From Paraburkholderia largidicola (lineage in GTDB: Bacteria; Pseudomonadota; Gammaproteobacteria; Burkholderiales; Burkholderiaceae), in NCBI RefSeq assembly GCF_013426895.1, contig NZ_AP023174.1:558001-622000 (forward strand): DNA of 64,000 nt, read 5' to 3'. Position 1 is the stretch's first letter; each line of letters opens with the position of its first letter. The position numbers and the translations under genes were made by a program. A model generated the notes under the pieces. The model was given only the letters and a program-made list of their open reading frames with translations, did not search any database and was not told the origin of the DNA. Shown piece after piece: positions 56,131-64,000 of this stretch.

Positions 56131-57666
56131 ATGGACACGATTCTCAAACTCGACAACATCACGAAGAGCTTTCCCGGCGTGAAGGCGCTGCAGGGCATCC
56201 ACCTGGACATTGCGCGCGGCGAGATTCACGCATTGCTCGGCGAGAACGGCGCGGGCAAGTCGACGTTGATGAAGATTCTGAGCGGCATCTATCAGCCCGA
56301 CGACGGCACGATCGTGATCGATGGACAGGAACGGCACTTCGCGAACTATCACGATGCCGTCGCGGCGGGCGTCGGTATCGTGTTTCAGGAGTTCAGCCTG
56401 ATTCCGTATCTGAATGCCGTCGAGAACATGTTCCTCGGACGCGAGTTCCGCAACCGGCTCGGCATGCTCGATCGCGCGAGGATGCGGCGTGCTGCGGCGG
56501 AGATTTTCGGGCGTCTCGGTGTAGCAATCGATTTGTCCGTGCCGATCCGCGAACTGTCGGTTGCGCAGCAGCAGTTCGTCGAAATCGGCAAGGCGTTGTC
56601 GCTGAATGCGCGCATCCTGATTCTCGACGAGCCGACGGCCACGCTCACGCCCGCCGAAGCCGAGCATCTGTTCACGATCATGCGTGATCTGAAGCAGCAA
56701 GGTGTCGCGATGATTTTCATCTCGCACCACCTCGAAGAGATTTTCGAAGTGTGCGACCGCATCACCGTGTTGCGCGACGGTCAGTATGTCGGCATGACGG
56801 ATGTGGCGAAAACGGATGTGAGCCGGTTGGTCGAGATGATGGTCGGGCGCAAGATCGAAAACAGCTTTCCGCCGAAGCCCGCCTTACCCGCCGACGCAAA
56901 GGCCGTGCTCGAAGTGAACGCCTTGCAGTTGCACAAGGACGGGCCGATCAATCGCTTCACATTGCGTGAAGGCGAGATTCTCGGCTTCGCGGGACTGGTC
57001 GGCTCGGGCCGCACGGAGACGGCGCTCGCGGTGATCGGCGCGGACGCTGCGCATGTGAAGGACATTCGCATCAACGGCGCGGCGGCGAATCTGTCCGATC
57101 CCGCCGATGCGCTGAAGTCCGGCATCGGCATTCTGCCCGAAAGCCGCAAGACGGAAGGGCTGATCACATCGTTCTCGATCAAGCAGAACATCTCGATCAA
57201 CAACCTCGGCAAGTACCGCACGGGCCGTTTCTTCATCGATCACCGCAGCGAAGCGAAGGCCACCGCCGACATCATGAAACGCGTCGGCGTGAAGGCACCG
57301 ACGATGCACACTGAAGTCGCAACATTGTCGGGCGGCAATCAGCAGAAAGTGGTGATCGCGCGCTGGCTGAATCACCACACGAACATCCTCATCTTCGACG
57401 AGCCGACGCGCGGCATCGACGTCGGTGCCAAAGCGGAAATCTATCTGCTGATGCGCGAACTCACGGCGCGCGGCTACTCGATCATCATGATTTCGTCGGA
57501 ATTGCCGGAGATCGTGGGCATGTGCGATCGCGTCGCCGTGTTCCGGCAAGGACGCATCGAAGCGATTCTCGAAGGCGACCAGATCGAATCGAATGCCGTG
57601 ATGACGTATGCAACGGCTGGTGCATCGGCTGCAACTCGTGGAGCAACACAGCATGAACACGCCTAA
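56131..57666 (+). CDS. Sugar/polyol ABC transporter ATP-binding protein (RbsA-like, two ATPase domains)
   Basis: The 511-residue protein contains two fused ATP-binding domains. The first has Walker [18 protein letters not shown], a [13 protein letters not shown] signature region and [15 protein letters not shown]. The second has [16 protein letters not shown] (a degenerate Walker A), [15 protein letters not shown] and [20 protein letters not shown]. This is the RbsA/MglA/XylG pattern. AGAGGAAACGCG precedes the ATG. The 3' end overlaps the permease start by 14 bases. Confidence 0.92.
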   Translation: MDTILKLDNITKSFPGVKALQGIHLDIARGEIHALLGENGAGKSTLMKILSGIYQPDDGTIVIDGQERHFANYHDAVAAGVGIVFQEFSLIPYLNAVENMFLGREFRNRLGMLDRARMRRAAAEIFGRLGVAIDLSVPIRELSVAQQQFVEIGKALSLNARILILDEPTATLTPAEAEHLFTIMRDLKQQGVAMIFISHHLEEIFEVCDRITVLRDGQYVGMTDVAKTDVSRLVEMMVGRKIENSFPPKPALPADAKAVLEVNALQLHKDGPINRFTLREGEILGFAGLVGSGRTETALAVIGADAAHVKDIRINGAAANLSDPADALKSGIGILPESRKTEGLITSFSIKQNISINNLGKYRTGRFFIDHRSEAKATADIMKRVGVKAPTMHTEVATLSGGNQQKVVIARWLNHHTNILIFDEPTRGIDVGAKAEIYLLMRELTARGYSIIMISSELPEIVGMCDRVAVFRQGRIEAILEGDQIESNAVMTYATAGASAATRGATQHEHA

Positions 57667-58654
57667 TACTTCTCCCAAGACATCGACGGTCGCATCCGAT
57701 ACGCCGGGCGCGCCGTTTCGCCTGAATTGGGCAAGCATCAAACGCTCGACCTTGTTCTACCCGTTCATTGGCTTGCTCGTCGTGTGCATCGTGATGGTGT
57801 TTGCGAGCGACAGCTTTCTGTCCGCAGCGAATCTGGAAAACGTGCTGCGTCAGGTTTCGATCAACGCGATCATCGCCGTCGGCATGACGGCCGTGATCCT
57901 GACGGGCGGCATCGATCTGTCCGTCGGTTCGGTGATGGCGCTGTCGGGCACGCTCGCGGCGGGCCTGATGGTAGCGGGCCTCAATGGCGTCGCGGCAATC
58001 GCGATCGGCATTGCCGTGGGACTTGGCTTCGGCTTCGCGAACGGCTTTTTCGTTGCGTTCGCGGGCATGCCGCCCATCATCGTCACGCTCGCGACGATGG
58101 GCATCGCGCGGGGCCTCGCGCTGATCTACACGGGCGGCTATCCGATCGACGGCCTGCCGGACTGGGTGAGCTTCTTCGGCAGCGGCAAGGTGCTCGGCAT
58201 CCAGGCGCCCGTGCTCATCATGCTCGTGATCTACGCGATCGCATGGCTGCTGCTCGAACGCATGCCGTTTGGTCGCTATGTGTACGCGATAGGCGGCAAC
58301 GAACAGGCAACGCGCCTGTCCGGCGTGCGTGTTGCGCGCGTCAAGCTGATCGTCTACACGCTGGCTGGTTTGACGTCGTCGTTCGCAGCCATCGTGCTCA
58401 CGTCGCGATTGATGAGCGGCCAGCCGAATGCGGGCGTCGGCTTCGAACTCGATGCGATTGCGGCCGTGGTGATGGGCGGCACGTCGATATCGGGTGGACG
58501 CGGCTCGATTGTCGGCACGCTGATCGGCGCGCTGCTGCTCGGCGTGCTGAACAACGGCCTCAACATGGTCGGCGTGAATCCGTACGTGCAGAACGTGATC
58601 AAGGGCGGAATCATCCTGCTCGCGATCTACATCAGCCGCGAACGCAAGAAGTGA
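57653..58654 (+). CDS. Sugar/polyol ABC transporter permease (RbsC-like)
   Basis: The 333-residue inner-membrane permease has a polar N-terminus and 8–10 spans. Family segments are [41 protein letters not shown] and [23 protein letters not shown] 57653 gives the usual polar N-terminus before [18 protein letters not shown]; it overlaps the ATPase gene by 14 bases, so coupling is likely. Partner of the RbsB- and RbsA-like proteins. Confidence 0.92.
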   Translation: MNTPNTSPKTSTVASDTPGAPFRLNWASIKRSTLFYPFIGLLVVCIVMVFASDSFLSAANLENVLRQVSINAIIAVGMTAVILTGGIDLSVGSVMALSGTLAAGLMVAGLNGVAAIAIGIAVGLGFGFANGFFVAFAGMPPIIVTLATMGIARGLALIYTGGYPIDGLPDWVSFFGSGKVLGIQAPVLIMLVIYAIAWLLLERMPFGRYVYAIGGNEQATRLSGVRVARVKLIVYTLAGLTSSFAAIVLTSRLMSGQPNAGVGFELDAIAAVVMGGTSISGGRGSIVGTLIGALLLGVLNNGLNMVGVNPYVQNVIKGGIILLAIYISRERKK

Positions 58655-58696
58655 AATCACATACTCCTCTGTTTCCATTAATCGCAAGGCAATGCA

Positions 58697-59785
58697 ATGA
58701 CCACTCAGGACAACAGCAAAAGCATGACGGCGATCGTGTGTCACGCGCCGGAAGACTATCGCGTCGAACGCGTGACGAAACCGCAGGCGCGCGCGCATGA
58801 GCTCGTGATCCGCATCGCCGCGTGCGGCATCTGCGCGAGCGACTGCAAGTGCCATTCCGGCGCGAAAATGTTCTGGGGCGGCCCGAGCCCGTGGGTGAAA
58901 GCGCCCGTGATTCCTGGCCATGAATTCTTCGGCTACGTCGAAGACATCGGCGAAGGTGCGGCCGAACATTTCGGCGTGGAGAAGGGCGACCGCGTGATCG
59001 CCGAACAGATCGTGCCGTGCGGTAAATGCCGCTATTGCAAATCCGGCCAGTACTGGATGTGCGAAGTACACAACATCTTCGGCTTCCAGCGCGAAGTCGC
59101 GGACGGCGGCATGGCCGAATACATGCGCATTCCGCCGACGGCCATCGTCCACAAGATTCCCGATGGCATCTCGCTCGAAGATGCCGCGATCATCGAGCCA
59201 CTCGCGTGCGCGATTCACACGGTCAATCGCGGCGACATTCAACTCGACGATGTCGTCGTGATCGCGGGCGCGGGGCCACTCGGTCTGATGATGACGCAGG
59301 TCGCGCACCTGAAAACACCGAAGAAACTCGTCGTGATCGATCTCGTCGACGAACGTCTTGAACTTGCGCGCGAATACGGCGCTGACGTGACGATCAACCC
59401 GAAGAACGACGATGCGCTCGCCATCGTCAAATCGCTGACGGACAACTACGGCTGTGACGTCTACATCGAAACCACGGGCGTGCCGGCGGGCGTGAATCAG
59501 GGCATGGACCTGATTCGCAAGCTCGGGCGTTTCGTCGAGTTTTCTGTGTTCGGCGCGGAGACTACAATGGACTGGTCGATCATCGGCGACCGCAAGGAAC
59601 TCGACGTGCGCGGCGCGCATCTGGGCCCTTACTGTTATCCGATTGCTATCGATCTTTTGGCGCGCGGGCTCGTCACATCGAAAGGCATTGTCACGCATGG
59701 CTTTTCGCTCGAAGAGTGGGACGAAGCGATCAAGGTCGCGAATTCGCTCGATTCGATCAAGGTGTTGATGAAGCCGGCCCGATAG
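58697..59785 (+). CDS. Zinc-dependent polyol dehydrogenase (erythritol/L-threitol or xylitol dehydrogenase-like)
   Basis: The 362-residue medium-chain dehydrogenase shows catalytic zinc Cys in ACGICASDCKCHSGAKMF, His in PGHEFFGYVEDIG, the structural zinc cysteines in CGKCRYCKSGQYWMC and the cofactor loop IAGAGPLGLMMTQVA. It is closest in memory to proteins named erythritol/L-threitol dehydrogenase, and more distantly to sorbitol/xylitol dehydrogenases. It would oxidise the polyol imported by the preceding transporter. The exact substrate cannot be read from sequence. Confidence 0.85.
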   Translation: MTTQDNSKSMTAIVCHAPEDYRVERVTKPQARAHELVIRIAACGICASDCKCHSGAKMFWGGPSPWVKAPVIPGHEFFGYVEDIGEGAAEHFGVEKGDRVIAEQIVPCGKCRYCKSGQYWMCEVHNIFGFQREVADGGMAEYMRIPPTAIVHKIPDGISLEDAAIIEPLACAIHTVNRGDIQLDDVVVIAGAGPLGLMMTQVAHLKTPKKLVVIDLVDERLELAREYGADVTINPKNDDALAIVKSLTDNYGCDVYIETTGVPAGVNQGMDLIRKLGRFVEFSVFGAETTMDWSIIGDRKELDVRGAHLGPYCYPIAIDLLARGLVTSKGIVTHGFSLEEWDEAIKVANSLDSIKVLMKPAR

Positions 59786-59837
59786 TCCGAAAAATACGAA
59801 CAGTGCGCGTCGTGCGAGACGCGCACACGGAGACACT

Positions 59838-61382
59838 ATGAATTACGTCATCGGCGTCGATATCGGCACGCAGAGCACGAAGGCCGTGCTCGTCGACGAG
59901 CGCGGCACAATCGTCGCGCAGCATTCGAGCGGCTATCACCCGGACACACCGAAGCCCTTGTGGGCCGAGCAATGGCCGACCGTGTGGATGAAGGCGGTGG
60001 TCGAATGCATTTCGCGCTGCGTGGCGAAGGCGGGTGAGGCGGGCGTCGCGTCGAACGCGATCAAGGCCGTGTGTGTGAGCAGCCTGTATGGCGGCTCGGG
60101 CATTCCCGTCGATAGCGACATGAAGCCGCTGTATCCGTGCCTGATCTGGATGGACCGGCGCGCGACGGCACAGGTCGACGCGGTACGTGCGAATGTCGAT
60201 CTCGAACGCCTGTATGCGATCACGGGCAATGGCGTCGACAGCTACTACGGCTATACGAAGATGCTGTGGCTGCGTGACAACGAGCCGAACGTGTGGGCGA
60301 ACACGCGCTTCTTCCTGCCGCCGAATGCCTATGTGATCTATCTGCTGACGGGCGAAGTGGCCGTCGATCACAGTTCCGCGGGCAATATCGGCGGCGTGTA
60401 CGACATCGCGAAGCGCGACTGGTCCGACGAGGCGCTCGACATGCTCGGCATTCCCGCGACGATGATGCCCGAACACCTGGTCGAATCGTCTGATGTAGTG
60501 GGCGGCCTGTTATCGCAATGGACGGAACAGCTTGGACTCGAAGCGGGCACGGCGATCGTCGCGGGCGGCGTCGATGCGGCGATGGCCACCTACGCGGCGG
60601 GCGTGACGCGCGCGGGCCAGCATGTCGCGATGATCGGCACGAGCATGTGCTGGGGCTACATCAACCAGAGCGTCGACGCGCATCATGGTTTGATCAGCAT
60701 GCCGCACGTGTTCAACGGGTTGCAGGATATCTATGTGTTCGGCGGCGCGATCACGGCGGGTGCATCGGTAACGTGGTATCGCGAGCAGTTCTGTCATGCG
60801 GAGATCGAAGCGGCCAAAGCGATCCCGCATGGCGATCCGCATCGACTGCTCGAAGAGGACGCGGCGCAGATTCCGGCGGGTTCGGATGGTGTGATGTTCC
60901 TGCCGTATCTGATGGGCGAGCGCAGCCCCGTGTGGGATGCGAAGGCGAGCGGCGCGTTCGTCGGGCTGAGTCTGTATCACACGCGGGCGCATCTGTATCG
61001 CGCGGTGCTGGAAGGCGTGGCGTACGCGTTGCAGCACAACATCGTGGCGGGGCGCAGGGGCGCGAAGTCACTCGACGACAAGCTGATCGTCGTCGGCGGC
61101 GCGGCGCATTCGGACCTGTGGATGTCGATCATCGCGGACATTACCGGCTTTCCCGTCTACACGATCGAGCAGGACGTGGAAGCGGCGATGGGCGCGGCGC
61201 TGCTTGCCGCCTATGGCACGAAGCTGATTTCGCAGGAAACGGCGCGCGGTGGCTGGGTGACGCTGATCGAGCGTGCGAGGCCCGATCCCGCGCGGCAGTC
61301 GATGTACGCGGAGCGTTTCGGCATCTATACGGATCTGTATCCGGCTTTGAAGCCGGTCATGCATCGGTTGCAAGCGAAATGA
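59838..61382 (+). CDS. FGGY-family carbohydrate kinase
   Basis: The 514-residue kinase begins MNYVIGVDIGTQSTKAVLVD. Further motifs are VCVSSLYGGSGIPVD (where XylB has GQMHG, so a different sugar pocket), LIWMDRRATAQVDAV, MIGTSMCWGYINQ, FLPYLMGERSPVWD and IVVGGAAHSDLWMSIIAD. The changed pocket argues against plain xylulokinase; D-erythrulose, ribulose or xylulose kinases are options. GGAGACACT precedes the ATG. It overlaps the next gene by 4 bases (ATGA). It should phosphorylate the ketose made by the neighbouring dehydrogenase. Confidence 0.85.
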   Translation: MNYVIGVDIGTQSTKAVLVDERGTIVAQHSSGYHPDTPKPLWAEQWPTVWMKAVVECISRCVAKAGEAGVASNAIKAVCVSSLYGGSGIPVDSDMKPLYPCLIWMDRRATAQVDAVRANVDLERLYAITGNGVDSYYGYTKMLWLRDNEPNVWANTRFFLPPNAYVIYLLTGEVAVDHSSAGNIGGVYDIAKRDWSDEALDMLGIPATMMPEHLVESSDVVGGLLSQWTEQLGLEAGTAIVAGGVDAAMATYAAGVTRAGQHVAMIGTSMCWGYINQSVDAHHGLISMPHVFNGLQDIYVFGGAITAGASVTWYREQFCHAEIEAAKAIPHGDPHRLLEEDAAQIPAGSDGVMFLPYLMGERSPVWDAKASGAFVGLSLYHTRAHLYRAVLEGVAYALQHNIVAGRRGAKSLDDKLIVVGGAAHSDLWMSIIADITGFPVYTIEQDVEAAMGAALLAAYGTKLISQETARGGWVTLIERARPDPARQSMYAERFGIYTDLYPALKPVMHRLQAK

Positions 61383-62116
61383 AGACGACCTTCGATTTTT
61401 CCGGGCGCTCGATACTCGTGACGGGGGCATCGAGCGGGATTGGCCGCGTGACTGTTGAGATGTTGTGCGCTAGCGGCGCGCAGGTTGTTGCGGCGGCGCG
61501 CAATGTTGGCGAGCTTGCGCGTCTTGCGGAGGAGACGGGGTGTGAGCCTCTGGTGCTCGATGTCGGTGATGAGGCTGCGATTGACGATGCGCTTGCCTCG
61601 CTCGATGTGTTCGATGGGCTTGTGAATTGTGCCGGCACGGCGATGCTTGAGCGTGCGATCGATACGACTGCGGCGAGTTTTGATTCTGTGATGGACGTGA
61701 ATGCTCGCGGCGCGATATTGGTCGCGCGGCATGTGGCGCGGGCGATGATCGATGCCAAGCGCGCGGGTAGCATTGTTAATGTCTCTAGCCAGGCGGCGCT
61801 GGTTGGGCTCGAGGATCATTTGAGTTATTGCGCTTCTAAAGCGGCGATGGATGCGATTACGCGGGTTTTGTGTGTCGAGTTGGGGGCGTATGGGATACGC
61901 GTGAATAGTGTTAATCCAACGGTCACTCTGACGCCGATGGCGGTGAAGGCCTGGAGCGAGCCTTCCAGGCGCGATCCTGCGTTGCAGGCTATTCCGCTTA
62001 AGCGGTTCGCTGAACCGCGGGAAGTCGCTGAGCCGGTTTTGTTTTTGCTCAGTGATGCGGCATCCATGATTACTGGTGTGACTTTGCCGATAGATGGCGG
62101 GTATACCGCCAGGTGA
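61379..62116 (+). CDS. SDR-family reductase resembling L-xylulose reductase (DCXR)
   Basis: The 245-residue short-chain dehydrogenase starts MKTTFDFSGRSILVTGASSG. Catalytic residues are in IVNVSSQAALVG (Ser) and LSYCASKAAMD (Tyr and Lys). The C-terminal part, IRVNSVNPTVTLTPM then IPLKRFAEPREV and LFLLSDAASM, closely parallels mammalian dicarbonyl/L-xylulose reductase. It may convert L-xylulose to xylitol, which the preceding dehydrogenase could oxidise to D-xylulose; a D-threitol dehydrogenase role is an alternative. It overlaps the kinase gene by 4 bases. Codon third positions are richer in T and G than in its neighbours. Confidence 0.83.
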   Translation: MKTTFDFSGRSILVTGASSGIGRVTVEMLCASGAQVVAAARNVGELARLAEETGCEPLVLDVGDEAAIDDALASLDVFDGLVNCAGTAMLERAIDTTAASFDSVMDVNARGAILVARHVARAMIDAKRAGSIVNVSSQAALVGLEDHLSYCASKAAMDAITRVLCVELGAYGIRVNSVNPTVTLTPMAVKAWSEPSRRDPALQAIPLKRFAEPREVAEPVLFLLSDAASMITGVTLPIDGGYTAR

Positions 62117-62121
62117 TTTTT

Positions 62122-62284
62122 TTTGTCTGCGACGTTGGGTGGTTTGTTTTGGTTTTGCGCTGGCATCCGCGTGATGTTATTGGTTTGCAAGCGTTGCCCC
62201 GCACAGGGGCAACGCTAGCAAACCAGAAGCAAAACGCGGATGCCAGCGCAAACGCCAGCAGACCACCAGCGTCGCAGACAAACC
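62122..62284. repeat. Imperfect inverted repeat (~160 bp) between the SDR gene and kynA
   Basis: Arms of about 75 bases pair imperfectly: outer TTTGTCTGCGACG with CGTCGCAGACAAA, middle GCGCTGGCATCCGCG with CGCGGATGCCAGCGC, and core GCGTTGCCCC (62191–62200) with GGGGCAACGC (62206–62215). The segments CGCTGGCATCCGCG, GCGTYGCCCC and the TTTTGG tract also occur in the inverted repeat at 36.9 kb, so both belong to one repeat family. It may also stop transcription from both sides. Confidence 0.75.
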
Positions 62285-62292
62285 AAAAAACC

Positions 62293-63228
62293 CTAGAGCA
62301 AAGTCCTCACATGCCAAAGCTCAGGAAACAACACAACATCGAGCATCTTGCGCAGATACGGCGCGCCTGCCGTGCCACCCGTTCCTTGCTTGAACCCAAT
62401 AATCCGCTCAACAGTAGTCACATGCCTGAACCGCCATTGCCGAAAGGCATCCTCGAGGTCAACAAGCTCCTCAGCCATCTCATACAGTTCCCAGTGCTGG
62501 GAAGGATTCCGATAAACCTCAAGCCAGGCGGCTTCGACAGAAGAATCATGCTGAGTCGGCAGCGTCCAATCGCGATCAAGCCGTGAGGCGCTAATATCAA
62601 ACCCCCGCCGCGCCAGCAATCGAACCACTTCGTCGTAAAACGAGGGCGCCTCAAGCGCCGCTTTCACTTCGGCAAACACATCGGGATGATGCGCGTGAGG
62701 CTTGAGCATCTGCTCATTCTTGTTCCCGAGCATAAACTCCAGCTCACGATACTGATAAGACTGAAACCCCGACGAGCTGCCAAGAAACGGACGCATCGAC
62801 GTGTACTCGGAAGGTGTCATCGTTGACAACACATTCCACGCCTGCACAAGCTGCTCGAGAATCCGCGACACACGCGCCAGCATCTTGAACGCGGGCGGCA
62901 ACTCATCGCGATGCACCGAAGCAAGCGCGGCACGCAACTCATACAGCGCGAGCTTCATCCACAACTCGCTGGTCTGATGCTGAATGATGAACAGCATCTC
63001 GTTGTGATCGGGCGACAGCGGATGCTGCGCATGCAGGATCGATCCAAGCGACAGATAATCGCCATAACTCATCGACTTCGAGAAATCGAGCTGCGCGTCG
63101 TGCCAGCCTTCGCCTTCATCGACGGCCATGTGCGACGCGTGCGTCTCGCGCGGCGCCGGCGTGCCGCCGTGCCCGAACGGGCAGCCTTGCGCGGGCTTGT
63201 CTTCCGTCATCTTCATGTGGTCGGTCAT
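62293..63228 (-). CDS. kynA: Tryptophan 2,3-dioxygenase
   Basis: This cytoplasmic haem enzyme opens the tryptophan ring with oxygen to give N-formylkynurenine. The 311-residue protein has a Burkholderia-like N-terminal stretch ([19 protein letters not shown]), then [55 protein letters not shown] and the axial-His block [20 protein letters not shown]. The start is 10 bases after kynU stops, so both are co-transcribed on the minus strand. Confidence 0.96.
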   Translation of the reverse strand: MTDHMKMTEDKPAQGCPFGHGGTPAPRETHASHMAVDEGEGWHDAQLDFSKSMSYGDYLSLGSILHAQHPLSPDHNEMLFIIQHQTSELWMKLALYELRAALASVHRDELPPAFKMLARVSRILEQLVQAWNVLSTMTPSEYTSMRPFLGSSSGFQSYQYRELEFMLGNKNEQMLKPHAHHPDVFAEVKAALEAPSFYDEVVRLLARRGFDISASRLDRDWTLPTQHDSSVEAAWLEVYRNPSQHWELYEMAEELVDLEDAFRQWRFRHVTTVERIIGFKQGTGGTAGAPYLRKMLDVVLFPELWHVRTLL

Positions 63229-63238
63229 CGCGCGCTCC

Positions 63239-64000
63239 TCAGGTCACGGCGCCGCGTGCGGCAAATTCGGGCGCGCGCCAGATCTCATGCGCGAGCACGT
63301 GGCGCAGATGCTCGACGGCATCCCACACATCGACGAAGCGCGTGTACAGCGGCGTAAAACCGAAGCGCAGCACATGCGGCTCGCGATAGTCGCCGATTAC
63401 GCCGCGCGCGATCAGCGCCTGCATCACTTCATAGCCGTGCGGATGCTCGAAGCTCGCATGCGATCCGCGTTGCGCATGCGCGCGCGGCGTCACCAGCGTG
63501 AGCGGAAATTCCTTGCAGCGCGCCTCCACCAGTTCGATGAAGAGGTCCGTCAGCGCGAGCGACTTCTTGCGGATTGCCTGCATGTCGGTTTGCAGAAAGA
63601 TGTCGAGGCCGCATTCGACGAGCGCCATCGACACCATCGGCTGCGTGCCGCACAAAAAGCGGCCGATACCGTCGTCGGCGGCGTAGGTGGGGTCCATCGC
63701 AAACGGCGCGCGATGTCCCCACCAGCCGGACAGCGGCTGCTCGAAGTCGTTCTGATGACGATGCGGCACCCACGCGAAAGCGGGCGAACCCGGACCGCCG
63801 TTCAGGTACTTGTACGTGCAACCGACGGCGCAATCCGCGCCGACGCCGTTCAGATCGACCGGCACGGCGCCCGCCGAATGCGCGAGGTCCCACAGCGCGA
63901 GCGCGCCCTTGTCGTGGATCAGCTTCGTCAGCGCGGCCATGTCGTGCATGTAGCCCGTGCGGTAGTTGACGTGCGTGATCATCGCGACGGCGACGTCGTC
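63239..64000 (-). CDS. kynU: Kynureninase (5' part cut by window edge)
   Basis: KynU is a PLP enzyme that cleaves kynurenine to anthranilate and alanine. The visible C-terminal 253 residues start [20 protein letters not shown] and contain the Asp for PLP nitrogen in [17 protein letters not shown], the PLP lysine in [17 protein letters not shown], and [12 protein letters not shown]. The frame is open to the window end, so the start lies beyond 64000. It precedes kynA in the same operon, giving the kynurenine-to-anthranilate route of tryptophan breakdown. Confidence 0.95.
   Translation of the reverse strand, partial: DDVAVAMITHVNYRTGYMHDMAALTKLIHDKGALALWDLAHSAGAVPVDLNGVGADCAVGCTYKYLNGGPGSPAFAWVPHRHQNDFEQPLSGWWGHRAPFAMDPTYAADDGIGRFLCGTQPMVSMALVECGLDIFLQTDMQAIRKKSLALTDLFIELVEARCKEFPLTLVTPRAHAQRGSHASFEHPHGYEVMQALIARGVIGDYREPHVLRFGFTPLYTRFVDVWDAVEHLRHVLAHEIWRAPEFAARGAVT

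Noticed and set aside
57485..59836. 783-codon antisense frame over the permease and dehydrogenase genes
   Set aside because: Composition (His/Arg/Ala) matches a shadow frame and has no domain; sense genes are secure.

Overview
The window is GC-rich, densely packed, single-contig chromosomal DNA from a beta-proteobacterium of the Burkholderia/Paraburkholderia/Caballeronia group. The pointers are the gene order ilvE–azlCD–pgk–pyk–fba–purC–purE–purK–tsaC, a TetR-controlled BpeAB-OprB-type efflux operon, a class III formaldehyde detoxification pair, and tryptophan-kynurenine genes. The assignment rests on gene content and protein similarity recalled from memory, not on a search. No rRNA, tRNA, CRISPR array, insertion sequence or prophage was seen.

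Region 1 (1–10.8 kb) is core metabolism: a partial branched-chain aminotransferase, an AzlCD amino-acid exporter, lower glycolysis (pgk, pyk, fba), purine synthesis (purC, purE, purK) and the tRNA-modification enzyme TsaC/Sua5, closed by a clear bidirectional terminator. Region 2 (10.8–23.1 kb) is envelope and stress: a lipoprotein GDSL esterase, a membrane sterol desaturase-like enzyme, PBP4 (dacB), a QseB/PmrA-type two-component system followed by a DegP/MucD protease with a PmrA-like box in its promoter, and several small proteins of unknown role. Region 3 (23.2–30.3 kb) is a TetR/RND efflux locus with an AcrR-type operator. It is followed at 30.4–31.3 kb by an overlapping two-gene cassette that looks like a HicA-like toxin with an HTH partner; its promoter carries a perfect 18-bp palindrome. 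This is the best candidate here for an undescribed system.

Region 4 (31.4–40.9 kb) holds a purine/uracil permease, a xylulokinase-like kinase, the frmA–fghA formaldehyde pathway, a 660-bp imperfect inverted repeat, and a zur–znuA–znuC–znuB zinc uptake operon with a Zur-box-like site. Region 5 (41–62.1 kb) is devoted to sugar alcohols. A sorbitol/arabitol ABC transporter operon (smoS-E-F-G, a HAD phosphatase, smoK) faces a dalD–xylB–sorC operon, and the two share a near-identical palindrome in their upstream regions. Next comes an AraC regulator, a ribose-type ABC transporter, a polyol dehydrogenase, an FGGY kinase and a DCXR-type reductase, which together suggest pentitol/tetritol or L-xylulose use. 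Region 6 (62.1–64 kb) is kynA and the 3' part of kynU.

Start codons were chosen from visible ribosome-binding sites and family N-termini where possible; several differ from the longest open frame, as noted in each entry.
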